DNA from: Candidatus Omnitrophota bacterium
Lineage (GTDB): Bacteria; Omnitrophota; Gorgyraeia; JABMRN01
Assembly: GCA_013202515.1 (NCBI GenBank)
Contig: JABMRN010000195.1
Location: 1 to 8,078, forward strand
Length of the DNA: 8,078 bases
Direction: 5' to 3'
The notes beneath the pieces were generated by a model. It was not told the DNA's origin. It ran no database searches and saw nothing but the letters and a program-made list of their open reading frames with translations. Below, piece after piece: positions 4,649 through 8,078 of the stretch. The first letter of the stretch is position 1, and every line of letters begins with the position of its first letter. Made by a program: the position numbers and the translations under genes.

Positions 4649-6952
4649 ATGAAAATAGAAAGAATTTTAAGAGCCACTATTGTTTTCTGCATTATCATTT
4701 CATTTTTATCGACGAGCATATGTTTTGCACAGAAGGAAATGGTTATTATTGCTGTACGCGTCAAGGGCAACAAAGCAATAAGCGAGGCAACCATTCTTTC
4801 TAAGATAAAAAGTAAAGCTGGACAGAAATTCAACCAGGATATATTGAATGACGACCTTAAGCGCCTGTATGCCCTCGGTTATTTTACCGATGTATCCATG
4901 GATGTCGAGGACTACAAAGAAGGTGTGATGATCACGGTCATCGTTGAAGAAAAACCCATCGTGGAGGATGTCGTATTTGAGGGAAATAAAAAGGTCGGTT
5001 CAAAAACCCTAAAAAATAAGATGCAGATTAAAGCCGGGGAGATGCTGAACTATTCCAAGCTTTCTCAGGATATAAACGAATTAAAAGACCTTTACAGAAA
5101 AAAAGGATTCCAGAATATCGCGATCGATTACCGGATAAAGACAAACAAGGAAGAGAATACTGCAACGATAAAAGTGTTGATCAACGAAAGATTGAGGATG
5201 CGTATAAAGAAAGTTACGGTGGGAGGCAATGTGGCCGTGAAAACAGGGGTCATATTGGATATGATGCAAACTAGGCCGGCGTGGCTTCTTAGGAGGGGAT
5301 ATTTTGACGAAGAAATCTTTAATGCGGACCTTGAAAAAATAACCCGGCACTATCAGAATCTAGGTTATCTGGATGCCAAGGTGACGCCCTCTTTCGATTT
5401 TGATAAAACAAACAAGCTTATTTATGTCAACCTGCATGTGGAGGAAGGGACCCTTTACAAAACCGGCAACGTTACGATGAGTGGAAAAACAGTTTTCCCA
5501 CTAGAAGAGGTAGAAAAATTAATTTACATGAAAAAAGGTGATCCTTTCAGCTACAGCGTTCTAAGCAAAGATATGAATGATATAAGGCAATTTTATTTCC
5601 TGAAGGGATACATGAACGTAGACATTAAGGCAGACAGGAAAATAGATCCCAGCACAAATACCATAGACCTCCATTACAGGATAAATGCCGGGGACGTTGT
5701 ATATGTAGGCATGATTGACATAAAGGGTAATACTAAGACAAAAGATGTCGTTATAAGAAGAGAGTTGAGGATATACCCGGGGGAACGTTTTGATGGTGAT
5801 AAGATCAAAAGATCCAAGGAGCGTCTCTATAATTTGGGATTTTTCGAAGACGTATATTTTGACACCCAAGGGACCAGCGATGAAGATGTCAGAAATCTTA
5901 CCATAAGTGTTAAAGAAACAAAAACCGGTGAGTTCGCTTTCGGAGGCGGATACAGCTCGGTTGATGAATTTCTTGGTTTTGTGCAGATCACGCAGAAAAA
6001 TTTTGATTTATTAAACTTTCCTTATTTTACTGGCGATGGACAATTCCTTTCGGTTAGGGCAAATCTAGGTACAATAAGAATGGATTTTGATTTAAGCTGG
6101 ACAGAACCTTGGATATTTGATTATCCTCTCTCATTTGGATTTGACGCATATCACAGAACTCATGCTAGACAAAGTCAAGTCGGTTACGGTTATCAAGAAA
6201 CCCGAACCGGCGGTGATTTAAGGCTTGGCAAGGAATTTGGGGAATATCTAGCAAGTGATATTATGTACAAGCTTGAAAACGTTAATATCACTGATTTGCC
6301 GGATGATGCTACACAAGACCTTGTGGAGGAAAGAGGCGATAACTGGATTTCTATAGCGACCTTGGGTATTAAATACGACACAAGAGACAATATTTTCTCT
6401 CCGAGAAAAGGGTTCCTGACGCAGCTTGTTCTTGAAAATGCCGGAGGTCCGGTCGGTTTTGATAAGGATTTCTGGAAGGCGTTTTTTCTCGTGAGTTACT
6501 ATTATACTTTCTTTGATAAATTTGTTCTGGAATTAAAGGGAAGAACCGGTGTTGCGGATGCCTATTGGAATACGGATAATGTGCCTATATATGAAAGGTT
6601 CTATGCCGGTGGTGCTTACACAATAAGGGGTTATAGGGAAAGAAGAGTTGGCCCTAGAGATCCGGGCTCAAATGCTCCGATAGGCGGCGAGAGTATGGGA
6701 GTAGGAAATGCCGAAGTTACATTCCCCATTTATGAAAAGATTATTAAAGGTGCGGTGTTTTACGATATAGGAAGTGTATGGCGAAGGTGGGAGGATTATT
6801 TTACTGGCGATTTTAAAAGCGGTGTAGGAGCGGGTGTTCGCGTTAAAACACCGATAGGACCTCTTAAGCTTGATTGCGGTTATCCGTTAAACGATAATCA
6901 TAATGATGAGAAGAAACTAGAGTGGTATTTTAGCGTGAGTCACGGATTCTAA
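4649..6952 (+). CDS. bamA: Outer-membrane protein assembly factor BamA (Omp85 family)
   Basis: BamA is the core of the machinery that folds beta-barrel proteins into the outer membrane. At 767 residues it has typical BamA size. A signal peptide (1-27, hydrophobic core about 9-22, cleavage likely after CFA) is followed by five POTRA domains, at roughly 31-103, 104-181, 182-267, 268-347 and 348-424. These show the usual GN or SGK turn and the DLxRLYxLGYF-type helix (70-79; again 390-399, ERLYNLGFFE). The 16-strand barrel spans about 425-767. The conserved loop-6 motif appears as IRGY (659-662, family VRGF), preceded by RFYAGG. The chain ends in aromatic Phe767 (WYFSVSHGF), as the beta-signal requires. 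The ATG at 4649 has AAAGGA (4635-4640) eight bases upstream. It lies directly downstream of dnaB, without the rseP gene that often precedes bamA, and upstream of skp and lpxD. Confidence 0.97.
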   Translation: MKIERILRATIVFCIIISFLSTSICFAQKEMVIIAVRVKGNKAISEATILSKIKSKAGQKFNQDILNDDLKRLYALGYFTDVSMDVEDYKEGVMITVIVEEKPIVEDVVFEGNKKVGSKTLKNKMQIKAGEMLNYSKLSQDINELKDLYRKKGFQNIAIDYRIKTNKEENTATIKVLINERLRMRIKKVTVGGNVAVKTGVILDMMQTRPAWLLRRGYFDEEIFNADLEKITRHYQNLGYLDAKVTPSFDFDKTNKLIYVNLHVEEGTLYKTGNVTMSGKTVFPLEEVEKLIYMKKGDPFSYSVLSKDMNDIRQFYFLKGYMNVDIKADRKIDPSTNTIDLHYRINAGDVVYVGMIDIKGNTKTKDVVIRRELRIYPGERFDGDKIKRSKERLYNLGFFEDVYFDTQGTSDEDVRNLTISVKETKTGEFAFGGGYSSVDEFLGFVQITQKNFDLLNFPYFTGDGQFLSVRANLGTIRMDFDLSWTEPWIFDYPLSFGFDAYHRTHARQSQVGYGYQETRTGGDLRLGKEFGEYLASDIMYKLENVNITDLPDDATQDLVEERGDNWISIATLGIKYDTRDNIFSPRKGFLTQLVLENAGGPVGFDKDFWKAFFLVSYYYTFFDKFVLELKGRTGVADAYWNTDNVPIYERFYAGGAYTIRGYRERRVGPRDPGSNAPIGGESMGVGNAEVTFPIYEKIIKGAVFYDIGSVWRRWEDYFTGDFKSGVGAGVRVKTPIGPLKLDCGYPLNDNHNDEKKLEWYFSVSHGF

Positions 6953-6987
6953 ATGGTTTATATGGAAAGCTTAAAAAAGGAGATGTT

Positions 6988-7482
6988 ATGAAAAAACTTT
7001 TATTACTTGTAATTGCAGCGGCTTTTGTATTTAGCCTTTTGGCTAATTCATGGGCCGTAGAAATGAAAATGGGATTTGCGGACAAGCTGCGTATTTTATT
7101 TGAGTATAAGAAAGCCAAAGATCTTAATGCAGAGCTTGAAAACGAAAATCAAGTAGCCAAGGAAGAATTTGATATAAAGGCTGAAGAAATAAAAAAGCTC
7201 AGAGATGAAATGGAGCTCTTGAGCGAAAGCGCCAGGAGAGAAAAAGAGGTTGAGCTCGAAGCTATGCTTAGAGAGTTGGATGAATTCAGAAGGGCAAAAC
7301 AGAGAGAGATCGGACGAAAATACGATGAAGGCATAAGGGATATTTCAAAGGAAATTTCAACGATCTGCGAGAATTATGGAAAAAATAAAGGTTATGATGC
7401 AATAATAGATACAAGGGCGACGATTTATATTCCACCGTCTCTCGATATTACCGACCAGATTTTGAAAGAGCTGAACAAGTAG
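6988..7482 (+). CDS. skp: Periplasmic chaperone Skp/OmpH family
   Basis: Skp-type chaperones are trimers that hold unfolded outer-membrane proteins in the periplasm and deliver them to BamA. The product is 164 residues: a clear signal peptide (MKK, then a hydrophobic run to about 20, cleavage likely after SWA at 23) and a mature part of 141 residues, in line with E. coli Skp. Residues about 40-130 are strongly charged and heptad-like, fitting the long coiled-coil tentacles. The C-terminal YDAIIDTRATIYIPPSLDITDQILKELN-type segment (136-163), shown here by its key residues Asp141, Pro149-Pro150 and Leu159, matches the strand and terminal helix of the OmpH family body. AAGGAG (6977-6982) sits five bases before the ATG. 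Assignment rests on domain layout and position between bamA and lpxD, since OmpH sequences diverge widely. Confidence 0.9.
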   Translation: MKKLLLLVIAAAFVFSLLANSWAVEMKMGFADKLRILFEYKKAKDLNAELENENQVAKEEFDIKAEEIKKLRDEMELLSESARREKEVELEAMLRELDEFRRAKQREIGRKYDEGIRDISKEISTICENYGKNKGYDAIIDTRATIYIPPSLDITDQILKELNK

Positions 7483-7498
7483 CCACATTTTACATAAT

Positions 7499-7566
7499 AG
7501 CTCCGGGCTTTGGTCCATGAGCTTTGGGTTAGAGCCCACTGCGCATGGCGCAGAGCCCGTTTATTT
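7499..7566 (+). other. Structured skp-lpxD spacer with competing inverted repeats; possible attenuator or terminator
   Basis: Several stems are visible. CTGCGC (7539-7544) and GCGCAG (7548-7553) form a perfect 6-bp hairpin with an ATG loop. CGGGCT (7504-7509) pairs perfectly with AGCCCG (7554-7559), which begins right after that hairpin and is followed directly by TTTATTT (7560-7566), a weak terminator-like tail. The same GGGCT can pair instead with AGCCC at 7533-7537, because GAGCCC occurs twice (7532-7537 and 7553-7558). AGCTC (7499-7503) and GAGCT (7519-7523) form yet another stem. The folds exclude each other, which is what an attenuator or partial terminator before lpxD would look like, but no ligand or leader peptide is evident. 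The function is inference only. Confidence 0.45.
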
Positions 7567-7579
7567 AAGGGAGTTGACT

Positions 7580-8078
7580 ATGCAGAAAAAAACGGTAAAG
7601 GAAATAGCGCATTTTTTGGAAGGCGATCTCATTGGAGACGGCAGCGTAGAGATTTCAGGGATATGCGATATTAAAGAAGCTAAATCAGGCGACATTACGT
7701 TTCTGCTTGACACAAAATTTTTACCGCATTTAAATACGACAAACGCATCATGCGTTGTGGTTCCTGCTAAACTTAATTTAGAAAAGGCAAAATGCCCTCT
7801 AATACGTTCTAAGAATCCAGCTTTGGCATTTGTAAAACTAGTGGAATTTATTATGCCGTCGGCAATTCCTCACCCCAAGGGCATATCCAAGAATAGCGAG
7901 ATAGGTAAAAATGTTTCGCTTGGGGAAGGTGCTGCGGTTGCTCCCTATGTTTTTATAGCCGATGATGCGGCAATAGGAAAGAAAACAGTTCTTTACCCTT
8001 TCTCTTACATAGGAAAGGGCACAAAAATCGGAGATAATTGTATAATCTATCCCAATGTCAGCATAAGGGAAAATGTAA
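7580..8078 (+). CDS. lpxD: UDP-3-O-acylglucosamine N-acyltransferase LpxD, 5' part only
   Basis: LpxD adds the N-linked 3-hydroxyacyl chain, from acyl-ACP, to UDP-3-O-acylglucosamine, the third step of lipid A synthesis. The window holds the first 166 codons plus one base, about half of a usual LpxD of roughly 340 residues, and is cut by the edge without a stop. Residues 1-95 match the N-terminal nucleotide-binding domain: VKEIAHFLEGDLIGDG, GICDIKEAKSGDITFL (27-42) and ASCVVVPA (56-63). From about 103 the left-handed beta-helix begins, with hexapeptide repeats such as SEIGKN, VSLGEG, AAIGKK, TKIGDN and YPNVSI. The catalytic His lies beyond the window. The ATG at 7580 has AAGGGAG (7567-7573) six bases before it. 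Position after bamA-skp is the usual one. Confidence 0.95.
   Translation, partial: MQKKTVKEIAHFLEGDLIGDGSVEISGICDIKEAKSGDITFLLDTKFLPHLNTTNASCVVVPAKLNLEKAKCPLIRSKNPALAFVKLVEFIMPSAIPHPKGISKNSEIGKNVSLGEGAAVAPYVFIADDAAIGKKTVLYPFSYIGKGTKIGDNCIIYPNVSIRENV

Noticed and set aside
1..8078. Mobile elements, CRISPR arrays, phage genes or an unknown multigene system
   Set aside because: Every gene is a recognisable housekeeping gene in a conventional order and no long direct or terminal repeats were seen.

Overview
The window is a compact housekeeping region from a diderm (Gram-negative-type) bacterium of moderate, somewhat AT-leaning composition. All eleven genes lie on the + strand. Nine are complete, and the first and last are cut by the window edges. 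No gap between genes exceeds about 130 bases. I see no mobile element, CRISPR array, tRNA or rRNA. The outer-membrane genes (bamA, skp, lpxD) show that the cell has an outer membrane and makes lipid A-type lipopolysaccharide. The replication and ribosomal block in front of them also occurs in many phyla. An uncultivated diderm lineage (Omnitrophota-like, for example) is possible, but that is a guess from gene order and I cannot settle taxonomy here.

Layout. Bases 1-245 hold the 3' end of prs (PRPP synthase), followed by rplY/ctc (ribosomal protein bL25, 263-991) and pth (peptidyl-tRNA hydrolase, GTG start at 993). This prs-rplY-pth trio is a classic arrangement. A 126-base gap at 1563-1688 is the longest in the window. 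It holds a possible leader hairpin and weak promoter-like hexamers. Then come rpsF (bS6), ssb, rpsR (bS18), rplI (bL9) and dnaB (replicative helicase), packed with 1-base overlaps or short spacers. A 69-base spacer with a strong hairpin separates dnaB from bamA (outer-membrane protein assembly factor), which is followed by skp/ompH (periplasmic chaperone). A 97-base spacer with competing inverted repeats leads to lpxD (lipid A acyltransferase), which is truncated by the end of the window.

How the genes work together. The first half supplies PRPP, ribosomal proteins, recycling of stalled peptidyl-tRNA, and the single-strand binding protein and helicase of the replication fork. The second half supplies envelope assembly: Skp carries unfolded outer-membrane proteins across the periplasm, BamA inserts them, and LpxD makes the lipid A precursor of the outer leaflet. 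I found no new biological system. The points most worth a second look are the intergenic RNA-like structures and the direct junction of the replication/ribosome block with the outer-membrane block.
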